Of a DNA stretch of 64,000 bases, positions 45,278 through 55,588 are shown one piece after another (position 1 is the first letter of the stretch; every line of letters starts with the position of its first letter). The notes below the pieces were generated by a model. That model was not told the DNA's origin and searched no databases. It saw only the letters and a program-made list of their open reading frames with translations. The stretch covers positions 744,001 to 808,000 of the forward strand of contig OZ252016.1 in NCBI GenBank assembly GCA_965247475.1, in the 5' to 3' direction. The translations under genes and the position numbers were made by a program. This DNA is from G965247475 sp965247475 (GTDB lineage Bacteria; Chloroflexota; UBA11872).

Positions 45278-46560
45278 GGCGTCGTGTCCCGCAGCGTGTC
45301 GACGGGGTAGTAATCGCCGTCCGAGCCGATTCGGGTCAGGAAGACCTCGTCCGACCCCTGGTTGTCGCCTTCGCCGTATCGGAGCTCGAAGCCGTCGATG
45401 TCCACGACGTCGGCGCGGCGCAGGCTGGCCAGGAAGCAGGCCCGGTTGACCTCTTGGCCGCAGTCGTCGAGGCCGGCGATGGCCAGGCGCCCCGCCAGGT
45501 AGCCCTCGAAGGAGACGAACCCGGGAACCGCGTCGGGGGCGTAGGCCGACAGCGCGTTGAGGTAGGCGGCGGTGATCGCGAGCGAGTCATCCGTCGGGAA
45601 CGGCACCACCTGGGTCACATAGACGCCGGTTCCATACGGGCCGAGCTCCTCCGCCAGCGCGTTGCTGCCCACGAAAGAGACGGTCATGAAGACCGGGTCC
45701 AGACCCGTGTGTCGCGCCCAGGCGATCAACGCCGCCACCGGTTGGTAGGCCCCGATCATGATCACCGCCTGCGGGTTTCCCTGGCGCAGGTCCAACAGGG
45801 CTGTCTTCACAGCCGTTGTGTTGCGTGGGTACAAGCCGATCGACACCGGCTCCATCCCGCGCCGATCGAGCGCCAGCCGCACGCCCCGGTACCCGGCGCG
45901 GCCGAAAGAGTCGTCCTGGTACATCACGGAGATGCGATCGATGCCCAGGTCTTCCCTCAGGCGGGCGACCATTTCCTCCGTCTCTTGGTAGTAGGAGGAG
46001 CGCAGGTTCAGGATGTTGTCCCACTTGATGTCGCGCAGAAACTCGGCGCCGGTGAACGGGGCGATGTAGGGCACGCCCGCGTCCGCTGCTACGGGGGTGG
46101 CCGAGCGCGATGTCGGCGTGCCCACCGCGCCGATCAGCGCAAAGACGTTCTCCTCCTCGATCAGCCCCGAGGTGTTGGCGATGGCGGCCTCAGGCTCGTA
46201 GGCATCGTCGCGGGAGGTGAGCTCCAGCTGCCGGCCGTGGACCCCGCCGCGTTGGTTCACCTCGTTGAACGCGGCCTCGATACCCAGCCGCATGTTCCTG
46301 CCCAACTCCTGGGCGGGGCCGCTGAAGGCGGCGGACTGGCCGAAGAGCACGCGCTCGTCGGAGACGCCAGGCTCGGAACTCGCGCCGCCGCTCTGCCCAT
46401 TGGCGGGAGCGGCGGTTGACTCGACGACGGGGCTCTGGACGCTGTCCGCGCTACCGCACGAAACTACGCCTCCCAGGCTCGCGGCCGCGACGAGGGCCGC
46501 GGCCAGCACGCGCCACGGTGAGAATGGCAGAGCTGCCGGCGGATGGAGTATCCGCTTCAT
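45274..46560 (-). CDS. periplasmic ligand-binding lipoprotein (Leu/Ile/Val-binding fold)
   Basis: A 428-residue type I periplasmic-binding protein (Peripla_BP_6). N-terminal lipoprotein signal with Cys at about 35 (GGVVSCGS). Then ERVLFGQSAAFSGPAQELGRNMRLGIEAA, GGVHGRQLELTSRDDAYEPE and ISVMYQDDSFGRAGYRG, all typical of branched-chain amino-acid/amide receptors. No ABC permease or ATPase genes accompany it; instead it overlaps a histidine kinase gene and an RsbW-like gene by 4 nt each. It probably serves sensing, not uptake. Confidence 0.87.
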   Translation of the reverse strand: MKRILHPPAALPFSPWRVLAAALVAAASLGGVVSCGSADSVQSPVVESTAAPANGQSGGASSEPGVSDERVLFGQSAAFSGPAQELGRNMRLGIEAAFNEVNQRGGVHGRQLELTSRDDAYEPEAAIANTSGLIEEENVFALIGAVGTPTSRSATPVAADAGVPYIAPFTGAEFLRDIKWDNILNLRSSYYQETEEMVARLREDLGIDRISVMYQDDSFGRAGYRGVRLALDRRGMEPVSIGLYPRNTTAVKTALLDLRQGNPQAVIMIGAYQPVAALIAWARHTGLDPVFMTVSFVGSNALAEELGPYGTGVYVTQVVPFPTDDSLAITAAYLNALSAYAPDAVPGFVSFEGYLAGRLAIAGLDDCGQEVNRACFLASLRRADVVDIDGFELRYGEGDNQGSDEVFLTRIGSDGDYYPVDTLRDTTP

Positions 46561-46976
46561 TCAGCCCTGCGGGCGACCAGGGTTAGGTGGTTCCTCCCAC
46601 TCTCGCGCCGATAGTGCATCTCGTCCATCATCGTCCGTACCAGGTGAACGCCGAGGCCGCCGATGGGTCGGTCTTCGATCGGCGCCCCTGTGTCGGGCTG
46701 GGGAGCGTCGTTCAGCGGGTCGAATGGTCGGCCGTCGTCCACGATCTCGATGGTGAGCGTATCCGCTTCCGAGATCAAGGTGATTTCGAATTCGTGGAGA
46801 CCTTCGTCGTACCCGTGGTTCATGATGTTGAATCCCAGTTCCTCGAGCGCAAGGTTCACCCGGTAGACGAGCTCGGGAGGCCAGCCCTCCCGTTCCCCCA
46901 GGTCCTCAACGGCGGCGGTGATGGTCTCGAGTTCATCGGGCCTGGTCTCGATCGTGAGAACCAGCTTCGCGTTCAA
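46557..46976 (-). CDS. RsbW/SpoIIAB-like serine kinase (anti-sigma factor type)
   Basis: A 139-residue GHKL ATPase. N-box: YRVNLALEELGFNIMNHGY; G1: EIVDDGRPFDP; G2: RPIGGLGVHLVRTMMDEM. Small RsbW-type proteins phosphorylate a STAS antagonist and sequester a target, usually a sigma factor; both a STAS protein and its likely phosphatase lie upstream in the operon. TTG 46976 overlaps the stop of the phosphatase gene. Confidence 0.87.
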   Translation of the reverse strand: MNAKLVLTIETRPDELETITAAVEDLGEREGWPPELVYRVNLALEELGFNIMNHGYDEGLHEFEITLISEADTLTIEIVDDGRPFDPLNDAPQPDTGAPIEDRPIGGLGVHLVRTMMDEMHYRRESGRNHLTLVARRAE

Positions 46977-48139
46977 GTCTCGAACTCGCCGCGGCAGAGC
47001 GTCAGGCAGGTGATGTCGTCCGACTGCGGGGTGTCGCCGGCGAAGCTGCTCACGGCTTGGAAGACTGCTTGGTTGGCCTCCTGGCCGTTCTTCGAGTTGG
47101 GGCCCACGAACACCTCCTGCAGGCGCTCGGTCCCGAACTCTTCGCCATCGACGTTCATGGCCTCGGTAACTCCGTCCGTGTAGAGGATGAGGGTGTCGCC
47201 GGGCAATAGGGTGACGGTTTTCTGCTCGTACTCAAGGTCGGGTACAACGCCGAGAGCGATCCCGCCGGTCAGGGGGAGCAGGTCCGACGTTCCGTCGGCA
47301 TGCACGATGAGCGGCGAGTTATGTCCGCCGTTGGCGTAGCTCAGCTCCCCGCTCGCCGGATCGTACGTGGCGTACAGGGTGGTGACGAACATCGCGGTGT
47401 CGTTGTCCTCATTGAGCAGGTCGTTGACCTCGCGCAGCACCTCGCCCGGGTTGCCGGCGCCGATGGCTGAGCCCTTCAGCAGCGTGCGGGTGGACATCAT
47501 GAACAGTGCGGCGGGCACCCCCTTGTCCGAGACATCCGCGATGGCGAGGCCGATGTGGCCGTTGTCCAGGCGCATGACGTCGAAGAAATCGCCTCCCACG
47601 CTGCGCGCGGGCTCCATGCTGCCAAAGACCTCGTAGTCGGAGCCCTTGGGGAAGTGGGTGGGCAGGATTGACTGCTGCATCTGGCTGGCCACGTCGAGCT
47701 CGTTCTGAAGAGCGACCAGCTTGTCCCTCGACGAGAGCGCCTCGCGCCACTCGGCCATGTGGCGCAGCGTCCGTTCGATCGTGACCTTAAGGTCTTCGAA
47801 GTCGATCGGCTTGGTGACGAAGTCGAACGCCCCACGGTTCATCGCCGTGCGAATGTTCTTCATGTCGCCGTAAGCCGAGATGATCACCGCCCGTACTTCG
47901 GGATCGACCTGCGGTATCTGGTCGAGCAGCGTGAGTCCGTCCATTCGGGGCATGTTGATGTCTGAGAGCACCATGTCGATGCCCTCGCCCTCGTTCAGCC
48001 GCTCGAGGGCCTCCACGCCGTCTTGGGCGAAGACGAATTCATAGCGGTGAGACCGGATATCGCGGCGCATGCGCTGCAAGACGAGCGGCTCGAGATCCGG
48101 CTCGTCGTCAACTACGAGGATTTTGTAAGGCCGTTCCAT
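46973..48139 (-). CDS. response regulator fused to PP2C/SpoIIE-type phosphatase
   Basis: A 388-residue fusion (ATG 48139; GTG 48142 also possible). The receiver domain (about 5-125) has LVVDDEPD, the phosphoacceptor Asp in LSDINMPRMDG, and TKPID. After a coiled-coil linker comes the RsbU/SpoIIE phosphatase (VGGDFFDVM, IGLAIADVSDKGVPAAL, LILYTDGVTEAMN) with its metal-binding Asp residues. Phosphorylation by the operon's histidine kinase could switch the phosphatase, which would dephosphorylate the STAS protein (inference). Confidence 0.9.
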   Translation of the reverse strand: MERPYKILVVDDEPDLEPLVLQRMRRDIRSHRYEFVFAQDGVEALERLNEGEGIDMVLSDINMPRMDGLTLLDQIPQVDPEVRAVIISAYGDMKNIRTAMNRGAFDFVTKPIDFEDLKVTIERTLRHMAEWREALSSRDKLVALQNELDVASQMQQSILPTHFPKGSDYEVFGSMEPARSVGGDFFDVMRLDNGHIGLAIADVSDKGVPAALFMMSTRTLLKGSAIGAGNPGEVLREVNDLLNEDNDTAMFVTTLYATYDPASGELSYANGGHNSPLIVHADGTSDLLPLTGGIALGVVPDLEYEQKTVTLLPGDTLILYTDGVTEAMNVDGEEFGTERLQEVFVGPNSKNGQEANQAVFQAVSSFAGDTPQSDDITCLTLCRGEFET

Positions 48140-48350
48140 CACCGCGCCTTGGTGATCTGTAGGTAGCTCCCCGTATTACCTGAAACCGCGCTCGTACCCG
48201 GCTGAACCGCTACGCACGCTCACGTGAACGCGGATCGGCCGTTCCATCATCCGCACCGAACATGCCCAGGCCCCCTCACCGCCATTGGAGCAGCTCTTCA
48301 CAGAGGACTCTGCTCATGCGGGGGGACCCGACGCTGTGGATCGGACCCGT

Positions 48351-48761
48351 TCACTCGCTCAGTACGGAAAGAGCGTCGGCCTGAGCGGCGTAGGTCGGGA
48401 TGATCTGGTTGAAGCCACTAATCTCGAACACCTCGTTGATCGACTCCGAGAGCGAGCACACTCCAAACTTCACAGACCTCGACTGTAGCTGCTTGGCTAC
48501 AACCAAGATGACCCTGAGACCCGCGCTGCTGATGTAGGAGACATCCCCCAAGTCCAGGAGCAGCGCGGTGAGATCCTCCTTCAGGATGATCTCCAGGGCG
48601 CCCTGGAAATCACTGGCGTTGCTGCCGTCGACGCGGCCTGCCGTCTTCGCGATCAGGGTTCCGGCTTTTCGCTCGCCTTGAACCGTCAGGCCCTTCGTAT
48701 CGGCAACTGTCCAGGTGGTGACCGCTGCATCTTCCCGATCGTCAGTTTCCATTGACACCAT
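48351..48761 (-). CDS. STAS-domain anti-sigma factor antagonist (SpoIIAA/RsbV-like)
   Basis: A 136-residue STAS protein. The conserved phosphorylation loop is DVSYISSAGLRVI (Ser at about 94-95). N-terminal residues 1-30 are an extra non-conserved extension; a second ATG three codons in is possible. It heads the five-gene operon; a 211-bp gap without a gene separates it from the phosphatase gene, so it might have its own promoter. Confidence 0.87.
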   Translation of the reverse strand: MVSMETDDREDAAVTTWTVADTKGLTVQGERKAGTLIAKTAGRVDGSNASDFQGALEIILKEDLTALLLDLGDVSYISSAGLRVILVVAKQLQSRSVKFGVCSLSESINEVFEISGFNQIIPTYAAQADALSVLSE

Positions 48762-49204
48762 ATTCCGAGATGGCTGTCGCGGACTCCACTTCGCCGCCCT
48801 TGAGACACGTTCTACAAGTGGACATCGGCCAACTCAGTCTAGCCCCGAGTTCCGCCCGATGCCTCGGGAGATAGCTCCTTGAAGCTCCGACTCGTGTCGT
48901 TGCTCACACCCGTGAGCAAGACCGGGCGGGTGCGTTTCGCAGCGGCGGTGATAGCACCGTCAGCTTACATGATAGGGGCCGTGGACCTGGCGGCGCTTCT
49001 GGCTGGGCGCCAGCTATCCGAGGCGCGGGGAGTGCCGCGCTGGGTCCTGAAGTCCAGGATGGGCGAGCCTGGTGGGGGGCTCATGCGGACTCCAGGGCTG
49101 ATCGGCGGCTACCGGCAGGAAGAGATCTACGACCCGTGCGAGATGCTCGTCGACTCGCCGCCCTGAGCTTCGACGCTGTCGAACGGCTGTCGGCGTGTCG
49201 GGCC

Positions 49205-49320
49205 ACGGGTCAGCGGCCCAGACGTGCCTTGCCCTCTTCCGGAGTAGACGCGACACATCCGCCGCTCTCAGCGAGCCGCTTGCAGCCACCGCCTTGGGTG
49301 TTACCCATGTCCCCGATCGA
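49205..49320. repeat. diverged dispersed repeat, copy 2
   Basis: Related to 40080-40180 on the same strand: CTCTTCCGG.GTAGACG.GACACATCCGC is shared with two mismatches, as is the TGT.ACCCATG block. Confidence 0.45.
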
Positions 49321-49328
49321 ACACGTCC

Positions 49329-49356
49329 AATCACTCCCCCCGGTGAGGGGGAGTCG
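49329..49356. repeat. 28-bp dispersed repeat, copy 1
   Basis: AATCACTCCCCCCGGTGAGG followed by GGGAGTCG; identical at 60684-60711. In both places a GTGGGGGG motif follows some 40-50 bases on, so the full unit may be longer and variable. Confidence 0.8.
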
Positions 49357-49705
49357 CGGCAGTCAAGCCGTCAGGCGCCGGCTGCCGCGGTGGGGGGACG
49401 CCGCGGGATGCGGAGTCGGGCTGCCGCGCTCCGCCGGCGCGGCTTGGGCTCCGACTGCCTGCCTATGGCCGCGGACGAGCGGTCGCGCGGCACCTCACTG
49501 GTCCGTGGAACCGATCGAGGCCGCGGACGCCAGACGTCTGCGAAGCCTCCGGCAGAGGCCCGCTGCTCATCGACGGGCGTGGATTCATCCCTTTGTCCGG
49601 GACCAGCATGGAGGGTGGCGTCCGGTCATGCACGGGGCGCCATACGAGGTGTTTGCGCCGGGGCGCAGCCGGGACGAACCTATAGACTGCTACGGCCCGC
49701 TGGCC

Positions 49706-50881
49706 TTACCAGCTAGTGGACTCCTCGGCGTACACGTGGTCGGGCAATGCGTAGCGGATTCCCTCCTCGTCGAATACCGAAGTCTCGAGCAAGGAAGTGA
49801 ATCTGGTGAAATTGCTGTCCTCAGTACGTCCCCGAAACAGCCTTCTCAAGATGTGTCCATAGCGCTGCTGGAGCCTAAACCACCCGACAACTCCAAAGGA
49901 CGAATACGAAGGATACATTAGTCGGTCGGCAGTATCTGATCCGATAAGTACACGCGAAATTCGGTACACGTAGTGGGCTAAGTTCCGACGCATTTCTGGG
50001 CTAGTCATGCCGGCAATCAACGGAGCGGAGTTGACGAGAGAGTGGGCCATCACCACCGATTCGATCGGAGCATCCGGCTCGAACATTAGGCCGATGTCAT
50101 ACAGTTTCAGGGCTTCCTCTTCATCACGGAACAGGATCGCCTCGGGGATGCCCATCAGATGACCGGAATAGCGCCAGACGGCCATAAAGCTCTCGCGCTC
50201 TTCGTCATTGTAAACGGCGCCCAAGGTCCTCATGTGTTTCAGCAGACTTGCCGAAAAAGCGGCAATGGCGTAACCCAGATGTGCGGCGCTAATCGGCGCA
50301 CTCCACGCTTCGGAATCCCAGTCTTCCGAGTTGCCTAGGAGGTGTCGTAGTCGTGCATGGATTATCCGAATACGGACGGAGAGCTTCCATCCGTCTCCAT
50401 GTCTGTACAGTCCCCCGGGAAGGAATATCTCCATCATGTGACGGTTGTTCTGACCCAAACGTCTGACGCCCTGGTCACGCACCCGCCACGTGATGAAGAA
50501 GGACTTCGCGATATTTGTCGTAAACCCTTCTATCAGAACGCCAGCGACGAATGCCGCCAGTATCACTCCTGAACTCCGGTGAAACATGCGGACGCCCGGG
50601 GCGAAGGCCGAATAGTCGAGCCAGTCCGGCGGAGTTTCGGATTCTTTGAAGAACTCTCGCATCGAGGCCGGTGCGTCCCGCAAGACCTCCTCACCTTCGC
50701 TCTCCATGGCTGCTTGGATGAGTCCCCATGACTTTTGTGGACCAAGCTCCGCGAGGTCTTCCGTCATCGCTTCGGCTACTGGATCTGCAATGTGTGTGTG
50801 CGCTAGGTAATTGGACGCCATCTCGGGCGCGACTTTGCGAGCCTTCGCATAACCTACCTGGTAGTCATGGGGTATGTTCAC
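49706..50881 (-). CDS. DUF2236/MpaB-like oxygenase family protein
   Basis: A 391-residue helical protein of the oxygenase MpaB/latex-clearing protein superfamily. RIRIIHARLRHLL (about 169-181) contains the conserved Arg/His helix of this group; HMRTLGAVYNDEERESFMAVWRYSG and GIPEAILF are further family blocks. Members are haem proteins that act on polyisoprene or mycophenolic-acid side chains; substrate here unknown. Base composition is slightly less GC-rich than its neighbours. ATG 50881 start. Confidence 0.75.
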   Translation of the reverse strand: MNIPHDYQVGYAKARKVAPEMASNYLAHTHIADPVAEAMTEDLAELGPQKSWGLIQAAMESEGEEVLRDAPASMREFFKESETPPDWLDYSAFAPGVRMFHRSSGVILAAFVAGVLIEGFTTNIAKSFFITWRVRDQGVRRLGQNNRHMMEIFLPGGLYRHGDGWKLSVRIRIIHARLRHLLGNSEDWDSEAWSAPISAAHLGYAIAAFSASLLKHMRTLGAVYNDEERESFMAVWRYSGHLMGIPEAILFRDEEEALKLYDIGLMFEPDAPIESVVMAHSLVNSAPLIAGMTSPEMRRNLAHYVYRISRVLIGSDTADRLMYPSYSSFGVVGWFRLQQRYGHILRRLFRGRTEDSNFTRFTSLLETSVFDEEGIRYALPDHVYAEESTSW

Positions 50882-50936
50882 TTGTCTATGTGCCCCTGTC
50901 TCAACTTCAATCGAGACGACCCGGATGTTCGAAGAT

Positions 50937-53138
50937 TCATGCTTCTTCCGGTTCTACTCGCAGATGGGGAAGCCAACCTAGCCAAGATGGCAGGTACCAG
51001 TTCCGCTTGCCGAGCACCTCCATACTAGCCGGAACCAGGACGGACCGTACCAGCGTGGCGTCCAGAAACACCGCTACCGCGAGCCCGAATCCCACCTGCT
51101 GATTGACGATGGTCTGTCCCGCGGCGAATGCGCCGAACACCGCAACCATGATAAGGGCTGCGCCGGTGATCATGCCACCGGTGGACTGCAGGCCGTAGGC
51201 CACCGCCCGCGCGTTGTTCCCGGTCTCGTCGTAGCGTTCGCGGATGCGGCTGAGCAGGAAGACGTGGTAGTCCATGGACAGCCCAAAGAGGATGGAGAAC
51301 AGGAAGAGCGGGATCCATGCGTCAATGACCTCGGCGTGCTGGAATCCGAGCAGGTCCGTGGCTAGTCCCCTCTGGAATACCAGCACCAGGAGACCATATG
51401 CAACGCCGACTGAGAGCAGATTCATGATGATGGCCTTGATCGGGATAACGATCGACCGGAAGACCAGCATCAGGATGATGAAGCTGGAGCCAAGCACAAA
51501 CGCAAAGACGATCGGCGTGAACATATCGACAATATCGAAGAAGTCGGCGGCTTCAGCGGTTACGCCCCCAACATAGACCTCCGCGGGTACGCCTTCGAAC
51601 GCTTCGGCGACGTGCACCTCGCGGAGAGTGGCCATCTTCTCGGTCGCCGCACGGCTGTTGGGCTCTCCTGGGAACGGAAGCGTCAGCAGCGCAAGGTCGC
51701 CGTTTGGGTTGACCTCCTGCGAGGGCGGGACCGGAAAAACGGGATCGTCTTGAATGGACGTCACGAGACGTGCCATCGCCTGCTGCACCTCGGGACTGTT
51801 GATATCTCCATCGATGACGATCTCCGCGGGACTCAGTACCCCGGCGGGACTGACTTCTCCGACGGAGAACTCCTCTTCGAAGACGGTGAACGCCTCCTTG
51901 GTCTCCGAACTGTCGGGGAAAGTGTTGACATCGTTCAGTCCGGTTTGGATGCCGAAGTAGAAGGACGCCACGACAATCATTGGAACGGCGACGAGGATGA
52001 TGCTGACGATGGGGTAGCGCGTTACGGCGTGGGTAATAGTCACCCAGAATCCATGCTCTGCGGTCTGCGGACTCCTAAGCGAGAATCTGGCGAGGAACGG
52101 GATGGAGAGGAAGTCCACCCGAGGACCGAGCAGCGCGAGCAGGGCGGGCAGGAGTGTGAGGCTCGCAGCCAGTGCGGCGATGACCACCAGGATCGCCCCC
52201 AGCCCTAGCGACTGGAAGAACGACACCGGGACGATGAGCATTCCAATAAGGGCCAGAACTACGGTAGTGCCGCTGAAGAGCACCGTGCGGCCTGCCGTAT
52301 CACCTGCCTTGGCGACCGCCTCGTACTTGGCAAGACCACGGCTCAACTCCTCCCTGAAGCGAGACACGATCAGCAGCGAGTAGTCGATGCCCACCGCAAG
52401 GCCGATCATGGTGATCATCATCGTTATGAAGAAGATCAGCTCAACGGCCTGGCCGATAACCCCCACGGCTCCAAGCGCGAGGGCTATGGCCACAATGGCC
52501 ATCCCCAACGGCAGCAGGGTGGCGGCGACCGCGCCAAACAGCACCAGCAGGATGATCAGCGCTATCGGGACGCCGAAGCGTTCCCCTTTCTCCAAGTCCT
52601 CCGCGCTCATCTCGTTGTTCTCGAAGGCCACGCTGGCGTCTCCGCCGATGAGCACGCGAAAGTCGTCCGCTCCGTGGGACTCCCGAACGATGTGAATGAT
52701 GTCCTAGACGTTCTCCGTAGCCTCCTGCGAGCTGCCTGCCAAGATGAAGCTTAATATCGTGGTCTTGCGGTCGGGGGATACCAAGAGCGGATCGTTGGTC
52801 AGATAGTAGTGCAGTCCCAACTGCACCGTGTCGGGCCCCAGCGCCATGATCTGGGCATGGAGCGATTCAACCTTTTCTTTGAACGCAGGATCATCGATAG
52901 TCAGAGACGGCGACTGAACGATGACAAGCTCGGCCAGTGACTTAGGTCCTCGCAACCTGTCTTCGAGTAGCGCGGCTGCTCGTTCGGACTCGTATCTGTC
53001 GCCCAGACGGAAGTCGGTGGTCGTGGCGCTTGCCAGTAGATTCCGGACGAGCGCGAGTGCGACTACGACCAGCACGATCCATAGACCGATGGTTACCCAC
53101 GGCCTTCGCGCACTGACTCGGGCCAGAAATCCAGTCAA
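50937..53138 (-). pseudogene. MMPL/RND-family transporter interrupted by an amber codon
   Basis: A single frame of 734 codons cut by TAG at 52706-52704 (codon 145). The first part has an N-terminal membrane helix (WVTIGLWIVLVVVALALV) and the start of the periplasmic domain. After the TAG the frame resumes with DIIHIVRESHGADDF and continues through a standard MMPL protein with two helix bundles (VGIDYSLLIVSRFREEL; FGLSMDYHVFLLSRIRERYDE). Everything else is intact. A CAG-to-TAG change would explain the stop. The part after the stop could start internally but would lack the first helix. MMPL proteins export lipids or hydrophobic metabolites. Confidence 0.75.
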
Positions 53139-53326
53139 GGAAGGAGTCCCTTCACGCCGGGGTGCATCTCCCTGGGGTGCGCCCTGCTATGAAACGCACA
53201 AAACAGGCGTCACGTGAGCAGGGAAACCCCAGTGGACCGCGTGCGGTCCTTGTACCACCGGCTATGTGAGTCGGGCAAGCATTGAGGCAGGGTCGGAAGG
53301 CCGTCGGGTCTGCGGCGCCGACGCCT

Positions 53327-53587
53327 GTAGAGGATCTCCCTGCCGGGCGGCTGGTCTCGGGGCTTGATGTTGGAGCTCGCCGCGTAGCCCTTCTGCCGCG
53401 CTGAGCCAGGCTCGGGGTACAGCGTCTCGGCGCTCGCCCGTGCAAGTCGATCCCTGGTCGCCGCGGCCATGAGCTCGGGTCCATGGTCCGAGCGGATGCC
53501 ATCGGGCACGCCTCCGGCCGCCGGCAACCAGGTGTGATTCCCACGAGCGTCGGCTACGAGCGCCCGCATGGCGGAGCGGCGGTCCAA
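53327..53587 (-). pseudogene. IS3-family transposase relic
   Basis: About 87 codons resemble the integrase core of IS3 OrfB: GGVPDGIRSDHGPEL (catalytic Asp region) and ETLYPEPGSARQKGYAASSN, where the usual YVESFN with the catalytic Glu has become YAASSN. N- and C-terminal parts are missing or scrambled. Flanking sequence up to about 54119 has no other gene. Confidence 0.65.
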
Positions 53588-54119
53588 GGCGGTCGGGGCC
53601 GGCGGTGACTCTGGACAGTAACCCACGGGACATGGTTTGGCGCCGTGCGGCGCTGGAGCGATGCAGGCCGGCGTAGGCCTGCGCATGAAGCGGGGCCTTC
53701 CTTACTTAAGGAAGCGCTCGGCCTTGCCGTGGGTCCGGGGCCGATCGGCGCGCCTGATCGACCGGCGGACGGGCGGACCGCAGATCCGTCCAGGGTGCCG
53801 GCGGAGGCGAACGCTCGCTCGGTCGGTCATCACGGTCTTGGAGTGGCTCGGACCCCTCCGCTGCCGGCTGTCGGTTGGTGCTCTGCGCGCTCCGGACTTA
53901 TCGCCCGCGCCAGATTGACCTGCCCCGCCGCACCCGGTCCGCGTTCGCCATGAGGGATCCCGCTCTGCGAGATAGGAGGGCGGTGCGCCCGGTTCGACGC
54001 CGTCGCTGAGCACAGGCACTCGCGAGCGTTGTGACGGCGGCTGCGGGCCGAACGCCCGTAGCACGCTTGGGGGAGAACCGCGGATTCGAAAGACCTGCTG
54101 ACGCGGGCGCGCCGCGCTG

Positions 54120-54680
54120 ATGCCGCTGGCGACCCTGGCCCTGCTGATAGCGTGCGGCTCGACCACCACTGGAGACGAACCTGCGGCCCAACCGGCGGAC
54201 TTCTCCGTCGCGACCGGTCGAATGGCGACCGAGGCCGATCTCCTCCTCACCGAAGCCGACGCCGACCGGGTCATCGAGGCGCCCACGTTCAATGCCGACA
54301 TCGGCCTGCTGGACAAGAAGGGCGTACTGGTGACCCTCGAAGGTGACGATGCGTCCAGCTTGCGCTGGCGCTTCGTCTCCAAGCCGGACCCGTTCTTCGT
54401 CGAGTGGTATGCGGTCGACGATCGGCTTGCCTTCGAGACGGGCGACCTGATCGGCGATCCCGCCACGGCCGAGAAGGTCTTGGAGTTTCGGCCCTTGAGG
54501 GATGGGGACACGATCCTCGTGCTCGAGCTGGTCGAGCGGGGCCCTACCAATCGGACCGGTGATCCGGCCAAGCGGCTCGAATACACCTTTGACGTCTGCT
54601 TTCAGTCGACCCACAGCCCATTTGGCGCCGGGGCGGGCCTGAGCGAGGGCCCGTGGGTCTGTAGCAAGGACTATGGCTGA
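54120..54680 (+). CDS. putative lipoprotein with a chagasin-like pattern
   Basis: A 186-residue secreted protein with a short lipoprotein signal (LATLALLIACGS, Cys about 12). The mature part ends in a beta-rich region (LEFRPLRDGDTILVLELVER) loosely like the inhibitor I42/chagasin family. The N-terminal region before the lipobox lacks basic residues from the ATG at 54120; upstream codons supply Arg but no start codon, so the true start is unclear. An in-frame TGA at 54099 limits any extension. Confidence 0.5.
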   Translation: MPLATLALLIACGSTTTGDEPAAQPADFSVATGRMATEADLLLTEADADRVIEAPTFNADIGLLDKKGVLVTLEGDDASSLRWRFVSKPDPFFVEWYAVDDRLAFETGDLIGDPATAEKVLEFRPLRDGDTILVLELVERGPTNRTGDPAKRLEYTFDVCFQSTHSPFGAGAGLSEGPWVCSKDYG

Positions 54681-54742
54681 CCTCTAGGACGCTTGAGATC
54701 CAACGCGACCCCTGACAACTACCCCATCGGCCGCGGCGAGGT

Positions 54743-55401
54743 CTACCCGCGCGCAAGCTCGCCCATCTCCTCGCGCGCCTTTCGCACCAGCTCGGGCAGA
54801 TGTCCGTCGTTGGCGAGCCGTTGCTCCAGATGGCGCATGCGACGCGCGTTCGCGGTTCTGATCATCGCGTCCCCATACGCTCGCTCCGTCCAGAACCGTG
54901 CCATCGACGAGATGTCGTCCCGCAACATGGGCAGATCATCCTCCTCGTACCGCTCGGACACATTGAGCGTGAACATGCGCCGACGAGTGTTCCCACCATA
55001 GGAACTGTGCTTGAGCGCCTGGTTGAACATCACCACGTCGCCGGGCTCCGATTCCAGTGGCACGGCCGGCACATCGCAACCTGGAAGGCCCAATCGGTCC
55101 TCGGTCTCTGGCCTCCGAGAGCTGGCCATGATCGCCTGCAGCGACTCGGCGAACGCGTCCCCGTAACGGTGGCTGCCGGGAATCACGCGCAGGCACCCTG
55201 AGTCGCGCGCGACCGGATCCAGGTAGAAGGCGAACTTGATATAGCGATACTTCGAGCGCGCGTAGCCATCGGAGTGCCAGTGGTGTCGCCCACGTAATAG
55301 TTCCCGTCGCTGATCGCGTCGGCTTCGTCGGCAAAAAGTCTCGGAAAGACGAGATACCCGAAGGTCTCGAAGAAGGTCAGTTGCTGTTCCGAGAGCGTCA
55401 T
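54743..55401 (-). pseudogene. phytanoyl-CoA dioxygenase (PhyH) family pseudogene
   Basis: The N-terminus (MTLSEQQLTFFETFGYLVFP) is in one frame and the catalytic core in another; the shift occurs near 55280-55290. The joined reading is NYYVGD then HHWHSDGYARSKYRY, with the HxD iron ligands, and later PGDVVMFNQALKHSSYGGN with the distal His. One C restored in GACACCAC would repair the frame. The roughly 60 residues normally between LFADEADAIS and DGNYYVGD are also missing. Both lesions indicate decay. Confidence 0.7.
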
Positions 55402-55588
55402 TTCGAAGGCCCGCCTTATAGTTCCGCCGGACGCGGCCGAGTCTACCGGAGATTCGTTCAGACCGGCTCGATTCCTTCAGATCGCAGACCACGGTCGGCC
55501 CGCTAGACGGTTGGCGCAAGGCCCCGTCGTCGCGGCCCTCGTGACTGCCTCCACGAACTCGCGCGCCGATGGCGCGATGCGGGACGCT

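Larger units (their letters stand above)
48762..49705. other. long region without a convincing gene
   Basis: 944 bp. Open frames here show no family resemblance and no good start site. It contains a diverged repeat (49205-49320) and a 28-bp repeat (49329-49356), suggesting debris from mobile or repetitive elements. Confidence 0.45.

Noticed and set aside
48879..49166. 95-codon plus-strand open frame.
   Set aside because: TTG start, no recognisable features, and embedded in repeat debris.
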